From positions 124,001-188,000 of the forward strand of contig JAIQGK010000009.1 of NCBI GenBank assembly GCA_020072645.1: a stretch of DNA of 64,000 bases. The letters run 5' to 3'. The notes below the pieces were generated by a model that was not told the DNA's origin, did not search any database, and saw only the letters and a program-made list of their open reading frames with translations. Positions within the stretch are counted from its first letter, which is position 1; every line of letters begins with the position of its first letter. Position numbers and translations under genes: made by a program. Source of the DNA: Terriglobia bacterium. GTDB taxonomy: Bacteria > Acidobacteriota > Terriglobia > Terriglobales > Acidobacteriaceae. This document shows, piece after piece, positions 36,782-45,093 of this stretch.

Positions 36782-39700
36782 CTAGAAGCCGATGCGAATA
36801 CCAAGTTGCAACTGGCGCATCGGGAAAGCCGAAGTGAAGCCCAAAGGCGTGCTGGGTGAAACCGTATTGGTGCCGCTTACGTTGAAGGTGTTTCCGATCA
36901 CTTTTGGCCCCACAATGTTGTTCACGCTGGCATAGTTGGTGCGGTTCGCCAGATTGAAGCCTTCAGCCAGCAGCTGCAGATCAGCCCGGTCGCCCATTTT
37001 GAAGCGGCGGGTGATGCGCATATCAAAGTCCATGTAATCAGGCCCCAGACCGGTATTGCGCGCAGCTCCGATAGGACGATCATTGGTCGAGTGGCGATCG
37101 CCATTCAGGTCAGCGCCGGCCAGAAGATCAAAGGGGTGACCGCTGTTGTAGCGGAAGATGGGTGCGAACTGGAAGTTGGAGAAAATGTGTCCACCGGAAT
37201 TGCCGGTATCCACAACTGTGGCGATGGTGACCTTATGGCGCTGATCAAAGTTTGACAAGGCGCGCTCGGCCGACAGGTTGGTGTTATCGAACGGACCGAA
37301 GTCGCTGTTGAAGTCGGTTGTGGTATCAAAGGCCTTGCTCAGCGTGTAATTTGCCAGCACGGAGAAGTGCTGGCTGAAACGCTTCTTCACTTCAAGGATG
37401 GCACCCTCATAAAGAGCGGCCCCCTTGGAAGAATAAACATCATTCTGGAGCAACAGCGGATTAGCAAAGCAATTGACGATGAGGGCCCCAGCGCATCCGG
37501 GCGAGCTCCAGGAACGGATTGGCACTGTGACGCCAGGCAGCCCTGTGAGTCCGATCGGTGCGTTGACAATAGGCGTCGTCGGAAGAGCATTGGTGTCAAT
37601 GGCGACCGGCAACCCAATGGTATGAACGTAAATGCCGCTCAGCGAAGCAGACCAGCCCTTGGCAATTTCACGCTCAATGCCAAATTCAGCTTGTTGGGAA
37701 TACGGGTTCTGGTAGTTCGGCTGGCCGCTGAACAGAACACTCAACGGGGGAACCGGTCCGGTATGCGTGACGTTGATGCCGAATTGGGTCAGGTCCGCCG
37801 GTGTGATGCAGGCCGCGTTACCCGCAGCAGGCGTGGTGCACTGGACCTTACCCTGGGCAAACAAGGTCTGGAAGATCGCGGCTGAAGTCAGAGCCGGATT
37901 GCCAGGAGCACCGGTAAGCGGCACAAACGTCTGCGCGATCTGACGAACACCGTTTACTAATCCCAGAGTCTGAACTACGTCAGCAATCTGCCCGTAAATT
38001 GGGGAATAGAAGATGCCGTAGCCTGCACGAATAACAGTCTTATGATCCTTGAATGGATCCCAGGCAAATGAGAGGCGAGGCGCAAAGTTGTTTTTGTCCG
38101 TGTTCAAGGCGCCGTATTGCGAATCCAACTCATAACGCACACCAACATTTAGAGTGAAATTAGGCGCCATCTGCCATTGGTCCTGCACAAACGCAGCGGT
38201 GAATGGGCGTGGGTAGTTATAGATCGGATCTCCGAATCCCTGTTGATAGAACTGCGGCAACCCCAGCGAAACCGACTGGATCGAGTTAATGGTGGCTGGA
38301 GCGGCAGACAGTCCGCAAGCGGCTGGAACCTGGAGGCACGGGCTTAAAATCCCGCCGGGCAGGTTGCCAAACACAAAACGGCCGGGGAAGAAAGTATGGG
38401 ACTCAGTGTGATTGCCGCGATAGAGTTCGTATCCGCCAAACTTGATGTTGTGTTTGCCGCGAACCAGGCTCATGTTATCGGCAAACTCATAACGCCGCAT
38501 GATGGTAAAACTGGGGATAAATATCTGGTTACCAAGATTGGCGAAGCCTGGGATATCGAGTCCAACCTGACCGAGAGCGTTCGGGTTCACGTCAAAGTTG
38601 GAATAATTCCACTGAACACGGGCCTCATTCAATGTGCTGGGGCTGAACTGGTGGAACCATGAACCCAGCAGCGTGTGATCAAAAGCTTTCACGGAGCTGC
38701 CGCGGGAAAAGCCGGTGAGCGAGGTTACATCAGGGTTCTCTTCCAGATCATGTCCGAAGCTGTAACGCAGTGCGACCTGGTTGTGATCGCTGAACTGGTG
38801 GTCCAACCGAGTCGAAGCCAGATAAAGACGATTGGTATAAGGGAACAAGCCACCGTTCGTTTCAAACTGGTTGACAATGTACGCATTGAGCGGACTGGTA
38901 GCGGGATTGATGGTCAAGACATTATTCAAAATGGCAGCACATGTTGCCGCAGGCAACGCCGGTTGGCCAGTCAGGCATGGAACCGACGGGTTGCCAGGAA
39001 GAGTCGCCAAACCACTTAGGATCGCGCCCTGGTTGTTGAATACATCCGTTTCAGGCCGGAAGATGCTGGTATCGGTCAGTAGCGGCACAGCGTTTTGCGA
39101 ATCACCAAGAAGACCCTCAAAAGAGCTGTAGAGGAAAGTCTTGTCCTTTTTTAAGGGGAAGCCGATTGCGCCACCGAATTGCTCGCGAGTAAGGCTGTCC
39201 TTAACGTGGGTACCTTGAACGTCGGGGGCTGCAGGATTGAAAGTCTGGCCGGGCGCCAAAGCCTGGCTGATCGAGAAAGGATTGGCTGCGTCGAGCGCGT
39301 CATTGCGGAAATAGCCGAAGAGGCTGCCGTGAACCTCATTGCCGCCGGACTTGGTGACGATGTTGATCGTCGCGCCGCTGGCACCGCCGAGATCGGCTCC
39401 GTAATTGCTGCGGTTGATCTGAAATTCCTGCACGGCGTCCTGGCTCATGTTCAGGCGCACGCCGCCGGAATCATCATTCACTTCGCCGCCATCGACCGTA
39501 ACACTATTGCCGCGGCCGTTGCTGCCGTAGAATGACAGTCCGCTTTGCGGCGTTTGTTTAACGCGGTAATCCTGATCAGAGGCCAACCGCGTGGAATCAG
39601 AGACAGCGGGCGCCAGCAGCGTAAAGGTCAGATAATCGCGGCGATTGATCGGCAGATCGCGGATGGTCTGCTCTGTGACCACATTGGCTTGCGCGCCTCT

Positions 39701-40093
39701 CTCGGTTTCCACGACTGGCGGCTCAGCAGTTACTTCCACCTGCTCAGAAACCTGCGATACCTTCATGGGAAAATCGACGGTTGATGTCTGGCCGACGTTC
39801 ACCACTACATTCTTTGCCAGTTCCGACTGGAAGCCTGTTTTCGCGACACTGAGACTGTATGTGGCCGGCTGCAGTCCCGTCAGGCGATATTGGCCGTTGG
39901 CATCGGTGGCCACCGTGTGCTTGATTCCTTTGGCAAGATCGGTGGCCGTTACGTTGGCGCCGGTAACAACAGCGCCGGACGGATCTGTAACCGTTCCCCG
40001 GATGTCACCCGAGGCGCCGACACCCTGCGCAAAGACCATGCCGGTAAGCAGCAAGGACGCAAGAAAGATTTTCAACAATTGGATAAACCGCAT
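36782..40093 (-). CDS. Oar-like TonB-dependent receptor with carboxypeptidase-regulatory domain
   Basis: Outer-membrane receptor of 1,103 residues. It has a signal peptide (1-22, TGMVFAQ), a CarboxypepD_reg domain (about 28-110, SGDIRGTVTDPSGAVVTGANV), a plug region from about 125 (QTIRDLPINRRDYLTFTLL), and a long barrel ending in LGIRIGF with the terminal aromatic assembly residue. ATG has GGAGG five bases upstream. It shares the architecture of the receptor at 14371-17562 but is not a recent copy. Its upstream region carries fatty-acid-regulator-like palindromes, so expression may follow the lipid catabolic genes around it. Confidence 0.93.
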   Translation of the reverse strand: MRFIQLLKIFLASLLLTGMVFAQGVGASGDIRGTVTDPSGAVVTGANVTATDLAKGIKHTVATDANGQYRLTGLQPATYSLSVAKTGFQSELAKNVVVNVGQTSTVDFPMKVSQVSEQVEVTAEPPVVETERGAQANVVTEQTIRDLPINRRDYLTFTLLAPAVSDSTRLASDQDYRVKQTPQSGLSFYGSNGRGNSVTVDGGEVNDDSGGVRLNMSQDAVQEFQINRSNYGADLGGASGATINIVTKSGGNEVHGSLFGYFRNDALDAANPFSISQALAPGQTFNPAAPDVQGTHVKDSLTREQFGGAIGFPLKKDKTFLYSSFEGLLGDSQNAVPLLTDTSIFRPETDVFNNQGAILSGLATLPGNPSVPCLTGQPALPAATCAAILNNVLTINPATSPLNAYIVNQFETNGGLFPYTNRLYLASTRLDHQFSDHNQVALRYSFGHDLEENPDVTSLTGFSRGSSVKAFDHTLLGSWFHQFSPSTLNEARVQWNYSNFDVNPNALGQVGLDIPGFANLGNQIFIPSFTIMRRYEFADNMSLVRGKHNIKFGGYELYRGNHTESHTFFPGRFVFGNLPGGILSPCLQVPAACGLSAAPATINSIQSVSLGLPQFYQQGFGDPIYNYPRPFTAAFVQDQWQMAPNFTLNVGVRYELDSQYGALNTDKNNFAPRLSFAWDPFKDHKTVIRAGYGIFYSPIYGQIADVVQTLGLVNGVRQIAQTFVPLTGAPGNPALTSAAIFQTLFAQGKVQCTTPAAGNAACITPADLTQFGINVTHTGPVPPLSVLFSGQPNYQNPYSQQAEFGIEREIAKGWSASLSGIYVHTIGLPVAIDTNALPTTPIVNAPIGLTGLPGVTVPIRSWSSPGCAGALIVNCFANPLLLQNDVYSSKGAALYEGAILEVKKRFSQHFSVLANYTLSKAFDTTTDFNSDFGPFDNTNLSAERALSNFDQRHKVTIATVVDTGNSGGHIFSNFQFAPIFRYNSGHPFDLLAGADLNGDRHSTNDRPIGAARNTGLGPDYMDFDMRITRRFKMGDRADLQLLAEGFNLANRTNYASVNNIVGPKVIGNTFNVSGTNTVSPSTPLGFTSAFPMRQLQLGIRIGF

Positions 40094-40181
40094 AAACCCT
40101 CCCAGGTAGCAGTGGCGAAGCGTGAGGAAATTATCTGGCGCTGTCGTCCGATGGAGTCGGGCGGAAAGGCCAGTGAAAACG

Positions 40182-40199
40182 TGAATGAGTGCTCATTCA
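40182..40199. promoter_or_regulatory. FadR/TetR-type operator candidate
   Basis: Perfect 8-bp palindrome TGAATGAG-TG-CTCATTCA. It matches the pattern TGAATGA-N4-TCATTCA that I recall for fatty-acid-responsive FadR (TetR family) in Bacillus. An overlapping inverted repeat (ATTCAT-GAA-ATGAAT, 40195-40209) extends it. It lies about 90 bases upstream of the receptor start. Confidence 0.6.
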
Positions 40200-40494
40200 T
40201 GAAATGAATAGTTCTTCTATCCTTTAATGGCTCAGTATTATGCCACATGATTGCGCCGGACGCAGTCTCCAAAAACCAAACTTTGATTGCATCTCGCCCA
40301 TAGACGCACACCTTGAAACCGTCCGGGCCATTGGGCCAAAAATTGGGACGCGAAAAATTAGTCAGGGACACTTTATGGCAAAAATCCTGTTGCTACATCA
40401 GATTTCTTGCCGCATGAACCAGCAAACGCAATTATCCATCAATAGAAAATAGGGCGATGAATTATGTCTCGCGGGGAAGGAATTGTCAAAAGCA

Positions 40495-40512
40495 GGAATG
40501 AGTTCTCATGTT
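40495..40512. promoter_or_regulatory. Second, degenerate FadR/TetR-type operator candidate
   Basis: GGAATGAGTTCTCATGTT aligns with the site at 40182-40199. One half is nearly intact and the other has three mismatches; the inner ATGAG-TT-CTCAT is a perfect repeat. It lies between the SDR stop and the receptor promoter region. Confidence 0.35.
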
Positions 40513-40572
40513 TTCCGAAAGCGCAATTCGAACCCGATTTTGACCATTCCTTCCTGACTTCTTTCCCGCCGA

Positions 40573-41430
40573 TCAAACCGCTTTCGACGCGCCGGCAGCA
40601 GCCTGTGACTTTGGCCCTCTGCGCTTCTCCAGAAAACTGGCAAACATGGCGCTGGCGCGCGAGGGGAAAAGGCGCTGGATCCGATCAATGCGATAAGCGT
40701 CCGAGCCGATCAGAACGCGGTTCTTGTTTCCCAGAATTCCCTTGATGATCACGCGCGACGCTTCTTCCGGCGGAATGGTCGCTACTTTCTTGAAGTACTC
40801 TTCTGCTTCCTGGCGAGCCGCCGAGGTCACACCACTTCCGGCACGAGCACTATTTGCAATCGGCGTGGCAATACCAGCAGGGTGCACTGACGTTACTTTG
40901 ATAGAGCTGGTGGCACGCAGCTCTTCACGCAGTGATTGACTGAACCCATGGACCGCAAACTTACTGGCAGCGTATGCGGTCTGTCCGGGCGGTCCGATCA
41001 AGCCAAAGATGCTGGAGAGGTTCACGATGTGCGCATCACTCTCACGCTGAAGCAACGGCGTAAAGAACTTGCAGCCGTGCACCACCCCCCAAAAGTTGAT
41101 GCCGATCAGCCACTGCATATCTTCCAATGACACTTCTGCCAGAGTGCCCATTAGCGCCACACCGGCATTATTGATTAACAAGGATGCGCGGCCAAAGTCG
41201 CGTTGCACGGCTTGGGCGAAGGCCTCAACCGCGGGCGCTTTGGAAACGTCCACCGTGTATGTGCGCGCCGGAGCACTGCCCAGCAGAGCGCGCGTTTCTT
41301 CCAGACCGGCAACGTTGACGTCGGCCAGCGCGAGCTGTGCGCCCATTTTCGCCAGATCAACGGCCAGGGCGCGGCCGATTCCTGACGCCGCTCCGGTTAC
41401 AACTGCAACCGCACCTTTAATTTCACGCAT
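40573..41430 (-). CDS. Short-chain dehydrogenase/reductase
   Basis: 285-residue SDR with the glycine-rich motif VTGAASGIGRALAVDLAK, SLLINNAGVALMG, the catalytic Ser in NLSSIFG and YAASKFA for Tyr/Lys. The long C-terminal extension (EAEEYFKKVATIPPEEASRVIIKGILGNKNRVLIG) is typical of membrane-associated or lipid-active SDRs often found next to acyl-CoA enzymes. It precedes the TonB receptor on the same strand, separated by the operator region. Substrate not determined, but a lipid or steroid alcohol is plausible. Confidence 0.9.
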   Translation of the reverse strand: MREIKGAVAVVTGAASGIGRALAVDLAKMGAQLALADVNVAGLEETRALLGSAPARTYTVDVSKAPAVEAFAQAVQRDFGRASLLINNAGVALMGTLAEVSLEDMQWLIGINFWGVVHGCKFFTPLLQRESDAHIVNLSSIFGLIGPPGQTAYAASKFAVHGFSQSLREELRATSSIKVTSVHPAGIATPIANSARAGSGVTSAARQEAEEYFKKVATIPPEEASRVIIKGILGNKNRVLIGSDAYRIDRIQRLFPSRASAMFASFLEKRRGPKSQAAAGASKAV

Positions 41431-41457
41431 AGGCGGAAAAGAATAGCAAAATTCGAG

Positions 41458-41480
41458 ATTTAAAATTCGAAATTTTAAAT
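41458..41480. promoter_or_regulatory. 23-bp A/T palindrome in a divergent promoter region
   Basis: Perfect inverted repeat ATTTAAAATT-CGA-AATTTTAAAT between the SDR (minus) and the peroxiredoxin-like gene (plus). A partial copy of the half-site lies just upstream. It may be a regulator site or part of both promoters. Confidence 0.4.
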
Positions 41481-41573
41481 TTGATATCTAAAGTCTTTCG
41501 CATCACTGTTGTTTCTTTAGTTCGTCCTCAGTTTCAACAATGCAGCTTGACAGCCTGCCATCCGGGCAAGAGA

Positions 41574-42119
41574 ATGTCCGGCATGGCTGAATCATTCAGC
41601 AGCAAGCTCGCCGGAATAACGCTCCCCGACGCCGACGGCAAGCCAACGCGGCTCGGATCGTTGTGGGAAACCGGACCCGCCGTGGTGGTCTTTCTTCGTC
41701 ATTACGGTTGAATCTTCTGCGGAGAGCATGTCGCGCAGTTGCGCGAATTTGAAGCCGAGTTCAAACGTAAGGGAGCCCATCTTGCTGTTGTAGGCCTGGG
41801 CGATGCCAGCTATGCCAAGTTCTTCCGCGAGAAAACCGGCATCCAGTTCCCTCTTCTGATTGATGACAAGCGTGAAGCCTATAAAACCGTTGGCCTGCGT
41901 CACGCTACACTGCTCCACCTTCTGCGCAAAGACAATTTACAGGCACGCAAACGGGCCAAAGCAGCAGGACACAAACAGCATCGCCTGGGAAAAGATCCGT
42001 TGCAGCTTGGGGGCAGCTTTGTGTTTGCGCCGGGGAACAAAGACCTGTTCGTCCATGTGAGTGAAACTTTTGGCGACAACGCGAACCCAAAAGACATGCT
42101 GGAGGCAATTCTGGGATAA
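41574..42119 (+). CDS. Peroxiredoxin-like protein with in-frame UGA, candidate selenoprotein
   Basis: Thioredoxin-fold peroxiredoxin of the AhpC-TSA_2/PRXL2-like type, 181 residues if UGA is read as selenocysteine. The frame is open from ATG 41574 to TAA 42119 except for UGA at 41709-41711, codon 46. The context is VVVFLRHYG-UGA-IFCGEH. In the family this position is the first Cys of a CxxC motif (commonly FLRHFGCxFC), so UGA replaces exactly the redox cysteine and leaves C49 in place. Downstream sequence keeps full protein character (LAVVGLGDASYAKFF, GGSFVFAPGNK). A SECIS-like hairpin follows. The alternative is a recent nonsense mutation. No sel genes are in the window. Confidence 0.72.
41731..41746 (+). 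promoter_or_regulatory. SECIS-like hairpin downstream of the UGA codon
   Basis: TCGCGC-AGTT-GCGCGA forms a perfect six-base stem with loop AGUU. The loop G lies about 27 bases after UGA, within the distance usual for bacterial SECIS elements. A lower helix CTTC (41714-41717) with GAAG (41751-41754) could close the structure near the UGA. Confidence 0.55.
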
Positions 42120-42189
42120 CATGTATGTGGTAATTCGCAAAAAATTCCGCGTGATGCTAGAATCCACGGCGTAAGGAGCGTCGTAAAAC

Positions 42190-42375
42190 ATGGCCATTCG
42201 AGTTACCACAGGTGGATTGCAACACATTACCAAAGAACAAATCGAAAAGATCGAAAACAAACTTCTTCAAGCTGTCGTAAGCGAAATCGGCCCGGAACAT
42301 GCGCTTAAACCAGACTGGACTCAAATTACATTCTCAAGAGTTGGTCCATCTCACCCACCCCCAGTAAAAAAGTAA
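42190..42375 (+). CDS. Small peptide, candidate RiPP precursor
   Basis: 61-residue peptide with AAGGAG 11 bases before its ATG, just upstream of a radical SAM/SPASM maturase and an HExxH protein. Residues 14-33 form a predicted amphipathic helix (TKEQIEKIENKLLQAVVSEI) that could be a leader. The remaining tail has W43, F48, H55 and a proline stretch (SRVGPSHPPPVKK) and could be the modified core. No known core motif (such as a terminal FxSxx) is present, so the precursor role rests on size, start signal and position. It could instead be an unrelated small protein. Confidence 0.55.
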   Translation: MAIRVTTGGLQHITKEQIEKIENKLLQAVVSEIGPEHALKPDWTQITFSRVGPSHPPPVKK

Positions 42376-42503
42376 GTTCAGGTTAGAATAGATTTTGCTG
42401 CCAACACTTCTAACATGGGAGAACGTCTTCTTATGCGTGGAATCAGCTAAATTATACCCAGCCCTTAGGGTTGCAGTACGAACCGTAAGTTAAGGACCCA
42501 TCC

Positions 42504-43784
42504 GTGCAGTCAGCCAAGGCCAGTACTGCCAATTCCAATTGCTCCTTGCCAAAGGCTTGCCCTGAGGGCGCAAAGTGCCATTTACTGGTTGTTAAAGTTG
42601 CGAGCCGTTGCAACCTGAATTGTTCTTATTGTTATGTATACAATGCAGGCGACAACAGCTACCTGCAGCAGCCGGCTGTTATGTCAGACGAGACCATGGA
42701 TGCTGTGGTGCAGCGAGCGGCAACACATTGCCGCCAGCATGGCATTAAGCTATTCACATTCGTGTTTCACGGCGGTGAGCCGCTGCTGGCCGGTCAAAAT
42801 TTCTTTCGCCGTTTTGTAGCGCAGGTAGCCAGTCATTTTCCAGCGGAAACCAAACCTCTTTTTTGCCTTCAGACCAACGGTACTCTCTTAACGAGGGACT
42901 GGTGCAAATTACTATCTGAGTTGAATATTGGAATTGGCATCAGCATGGATGGTCCTAAGGAGTTCAACGATATCCATCGGGTCTATCACTCCGGCAAAGG
43001 GTCCTACGACCACGTGCTGGCGGGCTGGGAGGCAGCAAAATCGTGCGGCCTCCGGCCAGGGCTTCTTGCCGTCGTGAATATAAAAGCTGATCCGCTTGAG
43101 GTCTATCGCCACGCCAAGGAACTGAATCCCCGCTCGATCGATTTCCTGCTTCCCGACTCTACACATGACAAACTTCCTCCAGGCCAAGTGGCTGGTAAGG
43201 AAACTACTCTGTACGCTGACTGGTTGCTGGAAATATTTAAAGTCTGGGTGGCTGAGGCAGAGTCGCCGTTTCGCATACGACTATTCACACACCTCATGCG
43301 TACTATCCTAGGGGCCAATGATTCTTTTGACAATTTCAGCCAAGACCCAAACGAAGTAATGATCATAGAAACAAACGGCGCAATCGAGTCTTTAGATGTG
43401 CTTAAAGTCTGCCGCCATGGCATTACCAAATCTTTTACCAATGTGCTGACACACGAGCTCGACGAAGCATTTGACAATGAGATGGTCAGTCTTTATTACA
43501 ACAGTGGCCGGCAGCTGTCCACGACCTGCCGCCAATGCCTCATCCAAAGCGTTTGCGCCGGAGGTTATTTACCGCATCGCTACCGCCGGGACAATGGTTT
43601 TGACAATCCGTCAGTGTACTGCCATGACCTGATGAAGCTGATTACCGAAATACAAAGCTGGGTGGTTGCACATTTACCGGAGGAATTAAGGATTGAAAAC
43701 TCTCTGATCCCGGTGACATATGCACAAGCCCGCGCTCATCTTCAAATTGCTTTTCAAATTTCTTCAGGACATATTTCTGAGTAG
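42504..43784 (+). CDS. Radical SAM/SPASM peptide maturase, FxsB-like
   Basis: 426-residue iron-sulphur enzyme. The SAM-binding cluster is C36-x3-C40-x2-C43 (SRCNLNCSYCYVYN), followed by HGGEPL and the QTNGTLL strand. A C-terminal SPASM domain has C303, C342, C345, C351 and C373 (CRQCLIQSVCAGGYLPHRY, NPSVYC). This pattern matches FxsB-type cyclophane-forming maturases, which link aromatic side chains to unactivated carbons in ribosomal peptides. The GTG start has AAGGA seven bases upstream. The candidate precursor lies 128 bases upstream and the HExxH gene 5 bases downstream. The modification chemistry is inferred from family. Confidence 0.85.
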   Translation: MQSAKASTANSNCSLPKACPEGAKCHLLVVKVASRCNLNCSYCYVYNAGDNSYLQQPAVMSDETMDAVVQRAATHCRQHGIKLFTFVFHGGEPLLAGQNFFRRFVAQVASHFPAETKPLFCLQTNGTLLTRDWCKLLSELNIGIGISMDGPKEFNDIHRVYHSGKGSYDHVLAGWEAAKSCGLRPGLLAVVNIKADPLEVYRHAKELNPRSIDFLLPDSTHDKLPPGQVAGKETTLYADWLLEIFKVWVAEAESPFRIRLFTHLMRTILGANDSFDNFSQDPNEVMIIETNGAIESLDVLKVCRHGITKSFTNVLTHELDEAFDNEMVSLYYNSGRQLSTTCRQCLIQSVCAGGYLPHRYRRDNGFDNPSVYCHDLMKLITEIQSWVVAHLPEELRIENSLIPVTYAQARAHLQIAFQISSGHISE

Positions 43785-43789
43785 TAGCC

Positions 43790-44860
43790 GTGCATTGCTC
43801 GGGGGTAAATCGACAGCCAATGCGAATGGCAGAATTCCTTGAACGGTTATGCGGTGTCCTTGAATGGAACGATAGCTCATTTTCAAACACCGTGCATGAC
43901 AAATATTATTGCCATCTTACTGAAAGATTGGAAGCGGCAGTTGCGGCCGTTACAGTTTCCGATCCAGATGCAGGAGAAGCTGCGCATCTTTTGCTGGAAG
44001 CGCTGCCCCCGGCGCAACGCCTGGACTTTATTTCCGCTCCGCACATTGCCGCCTCCATCATTTCTCCGGAGGTGTTCCGCCGGAGCGAGAGCCGAAATTT
44101 CTTTTTGAAAGCTCTCGGCATTGCTGCAGGCTGCGTTTCTGATCATGACGCACCCCTCTACAATCAACGAGGAGAGTTAGTGAACGGCCCTCATGAGGTT
44201 CCGCCTAATAATGATTACAGGATAAGTTTTGGAGGAGATTTACCAATCCCGTTTATGGACCGCGGCGGGAACTCCTTGAGTCCCATCCTGGGAGACGATG
44301 CACAGCACATCCTTGACAAGGTAACAGGCGCCGGGAATCTGGTGCGAAATGTAAATGAAAAGGCTTACGCTTTTTCGCGGCAATATACAGAGGTTTTGGT
44401 CTTCCGCTACGAGTCTCAGTATCCAGCGGATTTTTCGTCCGGCTCATTTCAAACACTTCCCGGTTTCAGCTTGATTTGTAATTGCCATTTGACCACGGCG
44501 ACTGAAGCTGTACTTGCAGATGCGATCATCCATGAAGCGATTCACAGCATCATCTATCAATTTGAGTCCTTCGGTGAACCACTGCGGAGAAAGGGCAAGC
44601 GGACGAACTTCCAGGTCGTTTCTCCATGGACCGGCACCACACTTGGCGTGGAGTCTTTTGCCCAGGCCTGTCTGGTCTGGTTTGGATTGCTTCATTTTTG
44701 GAAATCGGCATGCGATCATGGGAAAGAACCAGTGGCTTTGTATGAACGAGCAAAAAAAGGGTTTGTCTCACCCAATTATGCGAGCGTTTGCCATTCAACC
44801 GAAGCTCATCTATCCGCAGATGTCGCTTTGGTCCTAGCAAAACTGCAAAGCTTTTTGTGA
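43790..44860 (+). CDS. HExxH-motif protein, putative peptide hydroxylase
   Basis: 356-residue cytosolic protein with a central metal motif H248-E-A-I-H252 (ADAIIHEAIHSIIYQFE). Proteins of this type accompany FxsB-like maturases and are annotated as 2-oxoglutarate-dependent HExxH-type peptide beta-hydroxylases. The motif superficially resembles a zinc protease, but the surrounding sequence (SLICNCHLTTATEAVLADAIIHEAIH) fits the RiPP family better. GTG 43790 is five bases after the rSAM stop; ATG 43820 is an alternative start. A protease role in leader removal cannot be excluded. Confidence 0.75.
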   Translation: MHCSGVNRQPMRMAEFLERLCGVLEWNDSSFSNTVHDKYYCHLTERLEAAVAAVTVSDPDAGEAAHLLLEALPPAQRLDFISAPHIAASIISPEVFRRSESRNFFLKALGIAAGCVSDHDAPLYNQRGELVNGPHEVPPNNDYRISFGGDLPIPFMDRGGNSLSPILGDDAQHILDKVTGAGNLVRNVNEKAYAFSRQYTEVLVFRYESQYPADFSSGSFQTLPGFSLICNCHLTTATEAVLADAIIHEAIHSIIYQFESFGEPLRRKGKRTNFQVVSPWTGTTLGVESFAQACLVWFGLLHFWKSACDHGKEPVALYERAKKGFVSPNYASVCHSTEAHLSADVALVLAKLQSFL

Positions 44861-44896
44861 GTCTTAAATGTCATCTTCTTTTATTCATACTCTTTG

Positions 44897-44916
44897 CCCA
44901 GACTTTCTGGTCTGGG
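44897..44916 (+). other. Hairpin downstream of the RiPP locus
   Basis: CCCAGAC-TTTCTG-GTCTGGG forms a 7-bp stem 36 bases past the HExxH stop. There is no T-run, so termination is uncertain; it may be an attenuated or factor-assisted terminator. Confidence 0.3.
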
Positions 44917-44928
44917 ATCTCGGACCGT

Positions 44929-44960
44929 CATCAGTGTTATCCATGTTAATCAAGTGGTAA
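44929..44960. repeat. Copy of the dispersed intergenic repeat
   Basis: catcagtgttatccatgttaatcaagtggtaa resembles the copies at 998-1106 and 10223-10296 (gatcagtgttatc ... cggtaa). It is degenerate at the right end. Confidence 0.4.
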
Positions 44961-44974
44961 AATCCCTGCTTTTT

Positions 44975-45021
44975 ACAATTCTTTACTTCCGCTCTCTCTA
45001 ACACGCCACAGTTCTTTACTT
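44975..45021 (+). promoter_or_regulatory. Direct repeats upstream of the beta-barrel gene
   Basis: ACA-A/G-TTCTTTACTT occurs at 44975-44988 and 45008-45021. The repeat start points are 33 bases apart, about three helical turns, and 73-119 bases before the ATG. This spacing suits an activator binding on one face. Confidence 0.4.
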
Positions 45022-45093
45022 TTGCCAGCGCAACAACTTCCCCTGCGCGGGTTTGTATTGATAACGAACCCACCTTATCAAGGAGAGCCATCC

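Larger units (their letters stand above)
40094..40572. other. Regulatory region upstream of the TonB-dependent receptor
   Basis: About 480 bases with two related palindromes (40182-40199 and 40495-40512), a CATAAT -10-like element on the minus strand near 40240, and no supported gene. Confidence 0.5.
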
